Origin: Monocercomonoides exilis | Lineage: Eukaryota; Preaxostyla; Oxymonadida; Polymastigidae | Length of the DNA stretch: 64,000 nt | Assembly: GCA_001643675.2 (NCBI GenBank) | Contig: LSRY02000032.1 | Span: forward strand, 1-64,000 | Reading direction: 5' to 3' | Position numbers and translations under genes: made by a program | In this document: in pieces, positions 25,801 through 33,197 of the stretch | Numbering within the stretch: position 1 is the first letter of the stretch | How the letters are laid out: the number at the start of each line of letters is the position of its first letter | The notes under the pieces: model-generated | Databases searched by the model: none | Told to the model about the DNA's origin: nothing | The model's input: the letters and a program-made list of their open reading frames with translations, nothing else

Positions 25801-28438
25801 CTCGCAGCTGCAGGAAATACACCAGCGGGATTCCAATATTCGGTGTTCTTCCATCTTCTCCCTGCATCTCTTGCTCCGAGAAATACTCTGGATAGAACGG
25901 AAAATGTGCTTGAACAGTGCTTTTCTTGAGGTCCGGAGATTTGACAAACACATTTCGCCCCCAATCCGCATTGTTCTCCTCAAACAACGGGCGAGCCACA
26001 CAGAAGTCTTCGCCTCCATCCTTCAGCACCAAACATATCCCTCCACCTCTGCTCTCTCCAGCAAAACCTCCTTCCCCACTCCGTTCTGCCCAGCATTGCT
26101 TCATCCCTGTGACTGAACTTTCTGATCCTATTCTCGCACAGCTTCCTCCAACCATCTCCACCCAAATCGCTCCGCCATCCCCCGCACTGCACCTGCACCC
26201 GGTCATCGTCACATTCCCAAACTCAAACATCTCTCCTGCCTCCAACGCCTTCTCTGCCACTCCCCCGTTTCCATTTCTTCTCGTTATCTGAGTTATATTC
26301 CCGCCTCGAACACAAACACTTCCTTCAGCACTCCACATCAGCAGACTGCACCCTTCCAGACGCACATTCTCCACTTGGCAGTCCTCGATAGCAATCTTTC
26401 CCCTCCCTGCCACAAAAAGCGGCTCGTGAAACGACAAATCCACAGAGTCCGCTTGTATCGTGCAATTCTTTACATGCGCCAAACCCTCATACCCATCCAC
26501 TGCAAACAGAGACGAACCCCTCGAATTTCCTGTATCATGAATCACTGTCCACCCCTCCAACTCCAGCTTCCCGCTACCCACACTGAACAGCGAGCCGCTT
26601 TCCACATCCGACCGAATCGTTCCATGTTCCATTGTTGCATCTTTGCTTATGCAAATCTCCAGCCCGGAGATGCTCACAGCCTTCTCCACACTCACCTCGC
26701 TGCACACCACAACCCCTGTGTGTCTGTGGCTCACCCACTGTGTCACCGCAAACGCGATTGTCCTGCACTCTGCTCCATTCTTCCCGCATCCTGCATCATC
26801 GCTTCCCCCAGCTGAGTCGACTCTCAGAGGATCGTACACTGCAGGCACATCTGGGAGCCACCCTGCTTTGTCTCCGTTGCAATACACTCTCCCGGTCTGA
26901 CTTGATGTCGAATATGAATATATTATCCACTCTTTGGTTGCATTAACTGTATTATTTGCTCTAAAATGGATATCATTCCCTTCATTTGTTGGGGATATGT
27001 TATTATCAAATAGGCAATATTTTATAAAGATCATTTTATTTGTATAAAACTCAAAACTGAGTGCTCCGGCAAAACCGTTTTCCACTTTTGAATCTTTGAT
27101 CAAACTGTTGGTTATAGAATCATTGAATGTTCCATTGTATAAATGAAAAGAACCTCTTGATACAATTGCTTCATTTTTGTCGAACAAGCAGTCAATAAGT
27201 TCCAATTTTTTATGCTGTTCAATGTTAAATGCTCCACATGTGCGAGAAAAGCAATTTTTGAACTCGCATTGTTTCAAAAATGTGAAAGCATTGAAAACAG
27301 CCAAAGCTCCTCCAAAAGGTTGAACTGATGAACAATTGCATGAGCACCCATAAAACAAAGTGTTTAAAACAGTGCAATTCGCTCTTGTGAATGTGTAAAC
27401 AGCACCTCCTCTTGGCATATTTTCTCCACAATAAGTTATTGAGCAATTTGTGAAAGTGCAACTTCTGAGTGTCAGAGAAGCACTCCCACCAACATTTAGT
27501 GCGCCTCCATTCCGTGTCGCTGATGTGCATGATTCAAATCTGCAACTGTCGAACTCTATTTGTCCACTCGAAAACGAAGGCAGTGAAGTGTTGAAGCATT
27601 GATCCTTTTGAATGTCATGCGATCTGAGAAACGAAGAGTTGAACACGACTAACTTTGCGAGCCTCGTTGCACTCTCATCAACACTCAACAGTGATTGGTC
27701 ACAGTCAACCAGCAAGATGCTGGAGACAAGAGATTTCTGGAGATGGTTTGCTTCTGAGAAAGCAGTGGTGCTGCTGTGTGCAATGTTTGTTGACACATTC
27801 ATAAACACCACGTTTTCCATCGACATGTGCAAAAGAGACAGCGAACCAAACACAGACAAGAAGGGTGGAGTCGACAAGCACGAAAACGAAGTGTCTGACA
27901 AAAAGGCTTTGCCACAGCCAATTTCGCCCTCTGCACTTTCTTTCCACTCAACAAGCGATGAAATCGAACGGTTTTGTGTTCGGAACAGCAAACTCAAATT
28001 GCAGATCTCTATCCTTCCGCCTTCTGCTTCACAAAATCTGGAAATCGCCTTTGCCCCAAATGACATAGAAACCTGCTTCAGAAAAAGAGACGAACAAGAT
28101 GTCACTATCTGACACTGTCTTCCTGTGGGAAAGAAGGTGACTTTTGAGGCACAAAAAGTGCTGTTGTGCATTTCAATGAATGTGTCGATGGTCGAAGACA
28201 CCGGCTTTGTGAAGTTCTTTTCCGCAATTTCGTTTTCGTGTTTCAAATTTGCATCTTCATCAACTGCAATGGACGGAGCACTTCTTCCTACTGAAATCGG
28301 TCCATTATCCATCTCGTCAAGGCCAAAGGAAACAACCCTCTTGCTGGCACTTTTTGAAAGATATTCAATTCTTGTGTTGGCGGCTAATTGAAAGGATATG
28401 GAAATGAATGCAGATATCAGCAAGCACTTGTCGAGCAT
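16056..28438 (-). CDS. Gene A: giant beta-helix surface protein with TM helix and kinase-like tail
   Basis: About 4,100 residues. The ATG at 28438 is followed by a typical signal peptide (MLDKCLLISAFISISFQLAA). The ectodomain is a long series of short Gly/Cys/Asn-rich strands of the right-handed beta-helix (pectin-lyase-like) kind, in eight modules of about 370-400 residues. Each module starts with a hydrophobic strand plus a CG-x(4-6)-C signature and ends with a 'GRD(L/M)FVEC'-like strand. A single TM helix lies at about 17308-17378, followed by basic RWRKQKRR, a charged coiled-coil-like juxtamembrane stretch and an acidic Ser/Thr-rich linker. The tail is a kinase C-lobe lacking catalytic residues. 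At least seven one-base breaks interrupt the frame. Five are shared with the left arm (near 21250, 18480, 17955, 17935, 16752) and two are private G-run losses (17979-17982, 17059-17061). I regard it as one gene. Adhesion or sensing is inferred from architecture only. Confidence 0.85.
16848..18468 (-). CDS. Gene A segment 3: membrane-proximal ectodomain, TM helix and juxtamembrane region
   Basis: Two frames, 17953-18468 and 16848-17915, separated by clustered one-base breaks near 17930-17985. The region aligns with gene B: both contain YPS(A/L)RRNI, SLKGGDG(M/V)LPS/N and a G(E/G)I/VASERxSxFFIP-like strand just before the membrane. The TM helix (about 17308-17378, PVIVCIAVVVILLITLIIFI) is followed by RWRKQKRRTEELEVIVED, KDPKAFEMVTMEM and EEQWRRAEREAEKKNEER, nearly identical to gene B. 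The frame slips at a three-G run at 17059-17061 that has four Gs in the left arm. Confidence 0.8.
18471..21257 (-). CDS. Gene A segment 2: ectodomain modules 6-8
   Basis: A 928-codon frame continuing the ectodomain. The overlap with segment 1 shows a frameshift, not a new gene. Module signatures are CGVLMHPCQSF (~21045), CGGAEDPCRSW (~20115) and CGTQALPCLSV (~18945). Module-end strands include GEHMFVACKDL and GRDLFVECNNI, which align with the strand at the start of this segment (MFVECVEL). The frame closes at about 18471 and coding continues two codons later in another frame; the break is shared by the left arm. Confidence 0.85.
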   Translation of the reverse strand: MFVECVELNASVTQERFRFELASGSDGKAADLKGIDATRFPSPVDLRLFLIQAHCMQAVVSSEGYDTLGCGVLMHPCQSFWRGYCNTQADADPKELAIQEGATVSRGYDMSSFVVASLPAEEYSKLHISHDIQDGISGAVFWNAKALLFRTIKFSFPPTASSAVRSMIASSSASSLLSIINCSISKASGAAVQYVAVSVTGGELVIESSSYTSSGEYASAPFSVRGTMCAINSSFSTAQTRSSKEGGLMQIKTSGGDSVKMEGCTLEGCACTEENGKGGALYVDGKEAVQSNCLLLKSVNFAANHAQIGEHMFVACKDLNATVTKSSFMFSLDFVKEDDNGLMGSDAVHNETTLLRFLVQYKGSTVHIARAGYDLLRCGGAEDPCRSWTHGVKQFESESPTKIVVIDGGCNYKENGVLSDYEVKSIGEEEEEQSRAELCVVQGDDEQHDVCMRNAGVLCFEKISFVVAEGFSNEENGVIVSEDGNLRLTSCEAWMNGRALLENSASFVVVLRGAVLLEGMTVSRSSFGRSLMEIASHVDCVLDSVSAELINVEEGCIISMRDDDSEQMNSKNAGAGISLNKCSFKNITNNGESGSVVVVGGRGSGSKLCINSSMLEMCTSSNSQKGGAILFRLSSGGCLDVRGSTIGLCSCSAQNGCGGGFYVEAVHAGSLNMLFANIKFDSNIAHIGRDLFVECNNIKEQINETQFQFDLRESKYNRLNAIFGIDRAELCVEAVNLIEFIVIYQNDTIFTSSDDGSASEDSKNCGTQALPCLSVGYAVGHLTYDFESQIVVVGEGLIGKEVDVANVSIRSRGSETALLRIGTQLECTRQYVVLCSEAVFFRGISFVVCAESMRGHGCFVECSRGTTQMTRCSFRSDAEMGDSTKINAILVQVEARGCLQLENTTLRQISSECPLIACEGQSTLRCTS
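21239..28438 (-). CDS. Gene A segment 1: signal peptide and ectodomain modules 1-5
   Basis: An uninterrupted 2,399-codon frame. After the signal peptide come ~490 residues of Cys/Asn-rich beta-helix with GGALNVGG- and GGAVYTF-type turns. Module signatures follow: AGCGKNGAECRTI (~26780), CGFAKYQCKTM (~25745), CGYAGHGCETM (~24560), CGFEDYPCRGI (~23340) and CGHEETPCGDV (~22165). Each is preceded by a hydrophobic 'IPLVxFL'-like strand. Many N-x-S/T sequons and paired Cys suit a secreted, glycosylated, disulphide-bonded protein. The frame ends at EGRTCLWNV, where a one-base change would join it to the next segment at 21257; the same break is in the left arm. Confidence 0.9.
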   Translation of the reverse strand: MLDKCLLISAFISISFQLAANTRIEYLSKSASKRVVSFGLDEMDNGPISVGRSAPSIAVDEDANLKHENEIAEKNFTKPVSSTIDTFIEMHNSTFCASKVTFFPTGRQCQIVTSCSSLFLKQVSMSFGAKAISRFCEAEGGRIEICNLSLLFRTQNRSISSLVEWKESAEGEIGCGKAFLSDTSFSCLSTPPFLSVFGSLSLLHMSMENVVFMNVSTNIAHSSTTAFSEANHLQKSLVSSILLVDCDQSLLSVDESATRLAKLVVFNSSFLRSHDIQKDQCFNTSLPSFSSGQIEFDSCRFESCTSATRNGGALNVGGSASLTLRSCTFTNCSITYCGENMPRGGAVYTFTRANCTVLNTLFYGCSCNCSSVQPFGGALAVFNAFTFLKQCEFKNCFSRTCGAFNIEQHKKLELIDCLFDKNEAIVSRGSFHLYNGTFNDSITNSLIKDSKVENGFAGALSFEFYTNKMIFIKYCLFDNNISPTNEGNDIHFRANNTVNATKEWIIYSYSTSSQTGRVYCNGDKAGWLPDVPAVYDPLRVDSAGGSDDAGCGKNGAECRTIAFAVTQWVSHRHTGVVVCSEVSVEKAVSISGLEICISKDATMEHGTIRSDVESGSLFSVGSGKLELEGWTVIHDTGNSRGSSLFAVDGYEGLAHVKNCTIQADSVDLSFHEPLFVAGRGKIAIEDCQVENVRLEGCSLLMWSAEGSVCVRGGNITQITRRNGNGGVAEKALEAGEMFEFGNVTMTGCRCSAGDGGAIWVEMVGGSCARIGSESSVTGMKQCWAERSGEGGFAGESRGGGICLVLKDGGEDFCVARPLFEENNADWGRNVFVKSPDLKKSTVQAHFPFYPEYFSEQEMQGEDGRTPNIGIPLVYFLQLREARVSVGDGGVDVSACGFAKYQCKTMDYAFGQQEGMHLVLYNKSYTWRECLVLDGAEGYDLSGKEGMSEVRMVGNESGLYEMVKVGSSVQISLVAFALEPELKQSQTCVFAVEGEGNGALTLSSSRVSGDADVLSVPFCFVCVRKGKMLMSSVVVEHLCFLVEPFVRCSGTESETVMMQATFADTTSWGEEGLIVLRDGSTAKISKSAFESSSGSKQPMIVVNKARKTNVSETSVDCSLSGQGDGCFLRGTLGVGCEMVVDGGNMSGTCPRGNGGMLRLVLEGGSKLQIGRSMETIVSKCKAVFAAGSGGYGGGMYLETNSSDVNMGLNAVKFDGCQADRHGHNLFLTAPNFTASVTKATLGFVADTTNEEELEGYEGGNSTYAIPLVLYLRDDPEPVMVGGDNKKDFDRCGYAGHGCETMDFVMARWVEENGLNASISNTVPLYSEASLVSGVFVLNGTSVYSQIDVFENAAKKQDGMIETSCATTFTGLKITGPASLNTRFYLICTKSGVLTLSSCALSVRSSLTAAYSMIACTGGQTTLNDVTIRNAVCACGAMIWITGEGSCTMDECTMMNAKGSEATDGCVVYASSGTLEIGNTTFSEEGADDRSGSVRLADKLGKWMGVRNCTFRGLSRNGEKGCVLFGMLDEGMVLELNDVNMENCTVSGGSGGGCFVELSKTARLRVGESGNRMLAEGCRALAGECGGLKGFGGGMLVKCIEEASDMIIAGVKFGEGEKANMADKGGNNVFVSCVNLSMVVNEGSFNFDFMKKVEESPRLWDLMGMENGARENPIPLVVFFRESAGNVFVGDKGCDYVLCGFEDYPCRGIVHAAALRKGSENVVVTLLADFGFCDSIILDAQEMTINTQGNSHERMVHGEGEGESDWLIETKKNITFEDVSFGMPPSFNYQRESFLRCSKDKLELRRCLAKVEADSRRIDYSFVSVEGGMLVMDDFSAMELCAVQHGLVDGRGLDSKVELSGVKFEGISVEGERGVVCGQSCGLLSMNDSWMNSSALGDSCLVWFCGCASVNMKGLSIWNVSRTAGSGGAFSGEIGEGCKCEIRGSTFGNVSCGEHAGRGGCGAVEVMRNGKLIIEGCVFERMGVDEEAGFGGGLFARFVDVSVKYSMKHNTFAENKASVGKDVYVICPQARKMLYQELWEGTVEEDDEKERFWVYDESSGVVINTSILVMLFPAGEEIVFVDGTVINSEGCGHEETPCGDVLHGFKAMNENQTTIRIVSGTFLGSVIDRDSSLAIEGAKAIHPELEIKQSGQLCVSHENISLSLRGLTFRFATELSPALTSSQLSSVSSFELNSVFAISCGRCAVTDCAFGRGGEGGDEDQSEVTRWLVYETGGAVEMSSVQFESVDFCNECGIGLCLGGEMVCQNVTISHIATDGPNMFESRGNARVEFSMMNVSHARAEKGRFVTVKEGSSLMMGEECALEGCGRSSVNGSFACCEMSKEAELKIESGAMSHWACDNEKGYGGCLFVKLCAGFGGDFYFKNIQLSENDAFEGRTCLWNV

Positions 28439-28865
28439 GGAAACTTAAAACAGAAATTAAAGTTTTTTTCAAAATTGGGTTTTTGATAACCCATTCTTTT
28501 TGAATCTTTATGTATTATGACAAATTCATTTTCTGTTCCATAGCTCATTAAGAATGTGAATTATCTTTTTTTTCTAATTCAGTGCAATTAATCATTTTTT
28601 TTTTAAACTGACTTATGATTGATCTTACATTTGTATGATTATCATTTTAATGGAAATGCAAATAAAATCCATTTGTTTATTTAATGTGGTTGTTTTCTTT
28701 CATTTTAGGGAAATAAATTAATTTTTTAATATGAAAAAGAAATAAAGATTTTGGCAATCTAATATTTCAAGTGATTGTTGAATTTTGTAACGATAAACGA
28801 ACATTATTCTGGGGGAATTTTTATAATTTTCATCAAACATTCAAAAAAGGATCATCAAATTTAAA
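28439..28865. other. AT-rich intergenic DNA upstream of gene A
   Basis: About 430 nt of AT-rich DNA between the gene A start codon and the small acidic ORF, both on the minus strand. It presumably holds the gene A promoter. I see no distinctive motif beyond T- and A-runs. Confidence 0.5.
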
Positions 28866-29045
28866 TTAATGATAGTTGATACATTCCTTGTTGAGAAAAT
28901 AACGCATTCTCTGAAAGCATGTGAAGCATTTTTCATTGTAATCTTCTTCCCCATCTTCTTCTTCACACTCAACAAAGTCATCATTGTCTTTTTCTTCTTC
29001 GTCTTCTTCGTCCCCAGCTAGATGAATTGGACATATTTTGTTCAT
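28866..29045 (-). CDS. Small acidic Cys-containing hypothetical protein
   Basis: A 59-codon ORF from ATG 29043-29045 to TAA 28866-28868, more GC-rich than its surroundings. It starts MNKICPIHLAG, has a middle with about 20 Asp/Glu in 30 residues, and ends with NEKCFTCFQRMRYF. It is not recognised. It may be the last exon of a longer gene, because the upstream DNA (29046-29315) has no obvious 5' exon but cannot be excluded. The acidic run could also be low-complexity repeat DNA read by chance. Confidence 0.35.
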   Translation of the reverse strand: MNKICPIHLAGDEEDEEEKDNDDFVECEEEDGEEDYNEKCFTCFQRMRYFLNKECINYH

Positions 29046-30208
29046 TGTATATCCTGTTCATGGTAAAATGGGGAAATTTTATCAATGAAGATAATCAACA
29101 AATACAAACGTCCTTGTTTTTCCCATTTTCAAAATAAAAAAAGGTTAACAATGAATGTAAAAAAGGCTTTTCTTTTTGATAATTGAACCAAAAGTGAATA
29201 TTCAACGAGAATGAATATGTTTGCACAACATAAGAAATGAAAGTCTTTAGATAATTTTTTATGGAAAGCACAATAAGTTGTGTTCAGATGATAAAGATTT
29301 CATATTTATATGGGGGAAAATACGGACTTTCAAGCTTTTTTTGCGCAAGGCATTGAAAAATTGCTTCACTCATAACTTTATTTTTGCTTTTTCAGATTTC
29401 AAATTTAATAAGATTTTCACATCCGTAAGCAGGCATCGTTGAAATCAAATCAAAAAGTTTTCCGACATTTCACGAATGTCAAAAAATGGATCCATTTTTA
29501 TTATGTTTTTTGACATAAAATAGTTTTTGAAAAGTACATAATTATTCAATGAAAACGCCTGAAGCAAAGTATTTTACCCTATCGTTGTCTGATTTGATGT
29601 TTAATTCAATTCGTAAAACTTCAATTTGATATTATCGTTCATTTTGGTTTTGTGATATTTTGAAATATTAAGTTATTTTTGGGAAGATTGAATTAATTCA
29701 AACAAAACAATGATGAACATTCTTCAGAAAAACTGATGAATAGCAAAACATTGTTGATAAAAAACTTGACAATATTATATCAATAATATTTGTTTTTGAT
29801 AAGAAAAAAGTATTCTTCTTAATTGTTTTTATGTAAGTCTGATAACAACTGATTCACATAAATTGCTTAAAAGTGTCATCTCCTTTTCCAGCTTCGTAAT
29901 TATCTTCATCAAATGAATTTGAAATTTTTTGACTTAACGTGGTTCAAAAAACGAAGTTTTAAAAAGTGAAATTTCACAAACGCTTTCAACTATTTCCTTT
30001 GAAAGAAAACAACATTAATAAGTTTTATAAATCATAGGAATTCCGAATATATTTAAAAAACTGATAAAGCTCACATTACTATATCATTCACTTTCATCAT
30101 TTTGAAATTTAAAAACAAAAATTACGAAATGAAATGCTAGAAGCGATTACAAACAATAATATTCATAAATCATTTTATTAACAGATAAAACAGAATTGCC
30201 TATTTTTA
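29046..30208. other. AT-rich intergenic region
   Basis: About 1.16 kb with no gene I can support. It contains the dispersed repeat at 29316-29578. The rest is A/T-rich with several T-runs and no tRNA-like structure. Confidence 0.6.
29316..29578 (+). repeat. Dispersed repeat, copy 1
   Basis: This ~263 nt is almost identical to the reverse complement of 41863-42120. Landmarks shared by both are gaaaatacggactttcaagc, ttgcgcaaggcattgaaaaa and atggatccatttttattatg. It has no ORF. The two copies are 12.5 kb apart and inverted. It could be a fragment of a transposon or a short interspersed element. Confidence 0.85.
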
Positions 30209-31861
30209 TCAAAATTCGTCTACTCCTTCAAAAGGATCTGTTTCATCCTCTTCTGTGTCTTCATCAAGTTTTTGATTTCCTACACTGTGCAGTCCAATGC
30301 ATCGAGCTTCCTCAATGTCTCTTTTTTTCATTTCTTTCTCTTTTAAATGCAAATTTTCTTCTGCATCACTGCCATCATCACCAAGTCCAGAAGCCAGCTC
30401 AGCCACCCGATCAATCTTTGCCAATCCAAACTTCTCCCCCATTTTCTGATATGCAATCTCGCATTTTTTGAAAAACTCAGCCGTCTCATTGTCTAAAATG
30501 AAATCTGCATCATCCAAATACCGATTGGCGCTCAGCTCTTCAGAAGACGTCACCCCATTTTCTTCATTGTCATCATAGAACACAATAGAATCACTGTCTT
30601 CATCGTCGCTAACTTCATTAACACTAAGTTCGTCTCCTTCCTTGTCTTTCACTGTTTCTTTTCTTCCTCCTTCAATTCTGCTTCCTTTCTCTTTTTTGGC
30701 TAAAGCTTCTTCTATGTGAAGATGAAAAGATAACTCTTCTTTTTTCTCTTCTTCTTCGTTCCTGCTAACTCTATACAATTTTCCAGAATTCTGCGTCTGG
30801 CCTTTCTTCTTTACTTGCTCTGAAAATTCCCACTCATCACTTATGCTATCATTTTCATCATCTTCTTCCTTCTCCGCAAATGCATAAAGAGCACGAGGAA
30901 CAGGAAGCGCATTGGGATTTTGATGAGAAAGACCTGGCTTGATCAGTAATTTACCTCCAATAACGTGCACAATTGGAGATTTGCCAATACCGTTTTGAGG
31001 ACTATTTGCCAAATTTGTCCCTCCATCACTGACTGATCTATGATGTTGAATGGACTTGTCTGCATCAGATGATGAAATCGGAGCGGTTGTTGCAAGAGAG
31101 GATGATGGTGACTGTATTGGAGTCGGTGATGGAGAAAGAGAAATTGAAGAGGTTTCATGAGAACTGGAAGATGTTAAAGATGAAGGAAGAAGTGAAGAAG
31201 GTGAATGAGAATGTGATGTTGTTGATTGAGAAACTGTTGAGCGAGGAATTCGTGAAGGGCGTAAAGATGAAGATGTTGAAGTGTTAGCAAATGAAGATAT
31301 TGAAGTGGATGTTGAAGATGCATGAAGACTTGAAGATAGTTTTGTTTTTTTTAACTTTGATATTGGATTTGCAGTTGTTTGCTTTGATAACTGAATTGCG
31401 ATTTGGAAAATATCAGACTTTGGAATCTCTTTTGGAATTGTTTTGCTTATGACACGATATTCAACTCGTTGTTTTCGCATTTGAGATAAATTTTTCTGAG
31501 TATCAAATTGAGCTGCGCTAATGACTTCAGTGCAAACAGGTATCTGCATCCTTTGTTTAGTAGTACTTATTGTAATGTGGGAAGCTATTCGTCCAACTCT
31601 TGACGCATAAAGTCGAACTTCCAAAGAAATAATTGCTGATACTTTCGGTTCAACAATTTGAATGCTCTGGTGTGCACAAGGAATAACTTCTATAAGTTCA
31701 CTTTCAAATTTTCCAGGCCGCATTGCAATTAATAATATTGTCGAATATATTTGTCCTCTTTTGACAACTCCAAAGTCCAAACGATCAGGATAAACAACAA
31801 CTCCTCCATTGATAACACGTGGAAGCAATCGCTCCAAAAGTCGGATATCATTTTGCTGCAT
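30209..31861 (-). CDS. ASH/MSP-like domain protein with Ser-rich and acidic tail
   Basis: A 550-codon single frame from ATG 31859-31861. Residues ~15-115 look like an Ig-like ASH (ASPM-SPD2-Hydin) or MSP fold: VVYPDRLDFGVVKRGQIYST, a middle strand pair and GRIASHITISTTKQRMQIPV. Such domains occur in cilia/flagella and centrosome proteins and in TMEM131-like proteins; this is a resemblance by eye, not a search result. Residues ~180-270 are nearly all Ser/Thr/Pro, and residues ~330-550 are acidic and charged, ending DETDPFEGVDEF. The gene is divergent from the NAP gene, 142 nt away. An AG precedes CAAAAT at the start codon, so a 5' exon is possible. Confidence 0.6.
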   Translation of the reverse strand: MQQNDIRLLERLLPRVINGGVVVYPDRLDFGVVKRGQIYSTILLIAMRPGKFESELIEVIPCAHQSIQIVEPKVSAIISLEVRLYASRVGRIASHITISTTKQRMQIPVCTEVISAAQFDTQKNLSQMRKQRVEYRVISKTIPKEIPKSDIFQIAIQLSKQTTANPISKLKKTKLSSSLHASSTSTSISSFANTSTSSSLRPSRIPRSTVSQSTTSHSHSPSSLLPSSLTSSSSHETSSISLSPSPTPIQSPSSSLATTAPISSSDADKSIQHHRSVSDGGTNLANSPQNGIGKSPIVHVIGGKLLIKPGLSHQNPNALPVPRALYAFAEKEEDDENDSISDEWEFSEQVKKKGQTQNSGKLYRVSRNEEEEKKEELSFHLHIEEALAKKEKGSRIEGGRKETVKDKEGDELSVNEVSDDEDSDSIVFYDDNEENGVTSSEELSANRYLDDADFILDNETAEFFKKCEIAYQKMGEKFGLAKIDRVAELASGLGDDGSDAEENLHLKEKEMKKRDIEEARCIGLHSVGNQKLDEDTEEDETDPFEGVDEF

Positions 31862-32003
31862 TAAAATAGAAAATAAACTCTTCCTTTATAACTATCGCAC
31901 TTTGTTAATTATTGGAATTATTTAACAATAAAAAATGAAATTGTGCCATAAATGGAATATTTTGATCAAAAATTTTCATCAATTTGTTTTGGTTAAAGAT
32001 CGA
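31862..32003. promoter_or_regulatory. Shared divergent promoter region
   Basis: 142 nt of AT-rich DNA separate the start codons of the minus-strand ASH-like gene and the plus-strand NAP gene, so it must hold both promoters if the start codons are right. No clear TATA or initiator can be singled out in such AT-rich sequence. Confidence 0.4.
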
Positions 32004-33025
32004 ATGTCAAAATCTTTAGGTTTAATTTATTTTGGAATGTGTCGTGAGCAAGTAATATTTTACTTCTAACTTTTACATTTGTGTAGAATTTATACATGAT
32101 TCTGGAAAGATAATAAGATTTACTGATTGCGATTTTGTTCCTCAAGAAAAGCGCGATTTTTGTGAATCTGATGCTTTTCAATCTTCATCTCAAACATTTT
32201 CATCTTCAAGTTCAGCTTTTCAAAAGACTCAAGTTAAAGATAATGAAATTGAATTGGAAGATAAAGTTGACCTGAGAACAATTGTTTGCGTTCAGTTTAT
32301 TTTTCATATTTTCTATTTTCACATCCTCACATATTTAGGCTCAACTGAGATATTTAAAAAAATACGAAAACAAAAGAAAACGAATTTATTTACGAAATTT
32401 AGAAATTGTAACTCGCAAATACGAAGAACAGATTGAACCTTTAATTAAGCAGAGAAATAAACTCGCAAAAGAAATTCCAACTTTTTGGCCACTTGCAATA
32501 GGTGCTTTCCCGCCTCTTTCCAGTCACATTTCATTGTCAGATATATCCCCTCTGACCCATATTTCTGAAGTTACTTGCCACATGCGCCCAAGAATGTCAG
32601 ATGGATTCTTCATTCGCTTAAAGTTAGATTCGAGTTATGGTAATGCTTCTCTTTTAAAGTCATATGCATTGCATTATTCACAGAAGGGATCTCTCTTTGA
32701 TAAATTACCAGTTGACTCAAATGAAGATATTTCTCGTTTAAAATTAACTAATCCAGGTCTTATTACGTTTCCTGAATTGCACAAAAGAAAAATTGTGTTG
32801 AAGTCAACAAAAACAGAAGACATTGATTACGATTCTTCAAAAGAAACAAAAGGCATTCAAAGCAATGATGATATATTATTTCTAAAAGCAAGAATATACA
32901 AAATTAATTTTTTTTCATATTTTCTGTCTTTTATGCCTTTAAGTGTTGCTGAGCTAGTTGTTAGAGATTTGATTCCAAATGCTTTTAGTTATTATGTTAA
33001 ATCATTCTCAGAAAATAAAGCATAA
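32004..33025 (+). CDS. NAP/SET-family nucleosome assembly protein
   Basis: Histone chaperone, predicted 299 residues, exons 32004-32019, 32087-32283 and 32339-33025 (introns 67 and 55 nt; phases 1 and 0). The first exon is only 16 nt. The family core is clear: a long dimerisation helix (LRYLKKYENKRKRIYLRNLE), then LAKEIPTFWPLAIGAFPPLS, which matches the 'IPxFW...HPxL' motif of NAP1/SET, ISEVTCHMRPRMSDGFFIRL for the beta strands, and the closing AELVVRDLIPNAFSYYV helix. It lacks the long acidic C-terminal tail of many NAP1 proteins, so SET- or Vps75-like is possible. The TAA stop is followed 172 nt later by the next gene on the same strand. Confidence 0.85.
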
Positions 33026-33197
33026 GCATATATAATATACCTCATTTCACTGTTAAATAAACTTTTAAGTTCACAATATTTATTTTTTCGTTTTGATAAT
33101 CTTGAATGCAATTTTTTTTGAAACTTTTGGGTCACAGATTCTTTTTCTATGTTGGGTTTCATAAAAAATCTCAAAATTTTCACTAAATACTCCACAT

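Larger units (their letters stand above)
13943..27862. repeat. Right arm of giant inverted repeat
   Basis: Reverse complement of 1-13833. It carries the better copy of gene A; the gene then continues past the repeat boundary to its start codon at 28438. So the boundary at 27862 has no biological landmark on this side: it falls inside an open coding frame about 190 codons from the N-terminus. It is simply where the other arm meets the window edge. Confidence 0.97.

Noticed and set aside
23370-25929. Several long antisense frames (100-245 codons) on the plus strand over gene A
   Set aside because: They are Ser/Pro/His/Cys-rich shadows produced by the Gly/Glu-rich codon use of gene A on the other strand.
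30943-31287. Frames overlapping the Ser-rich part of the ASH-like gene
   Set aside because: They are reading-frame shadows of a TCN/ATG-repeat-rich segment; no independent motif.
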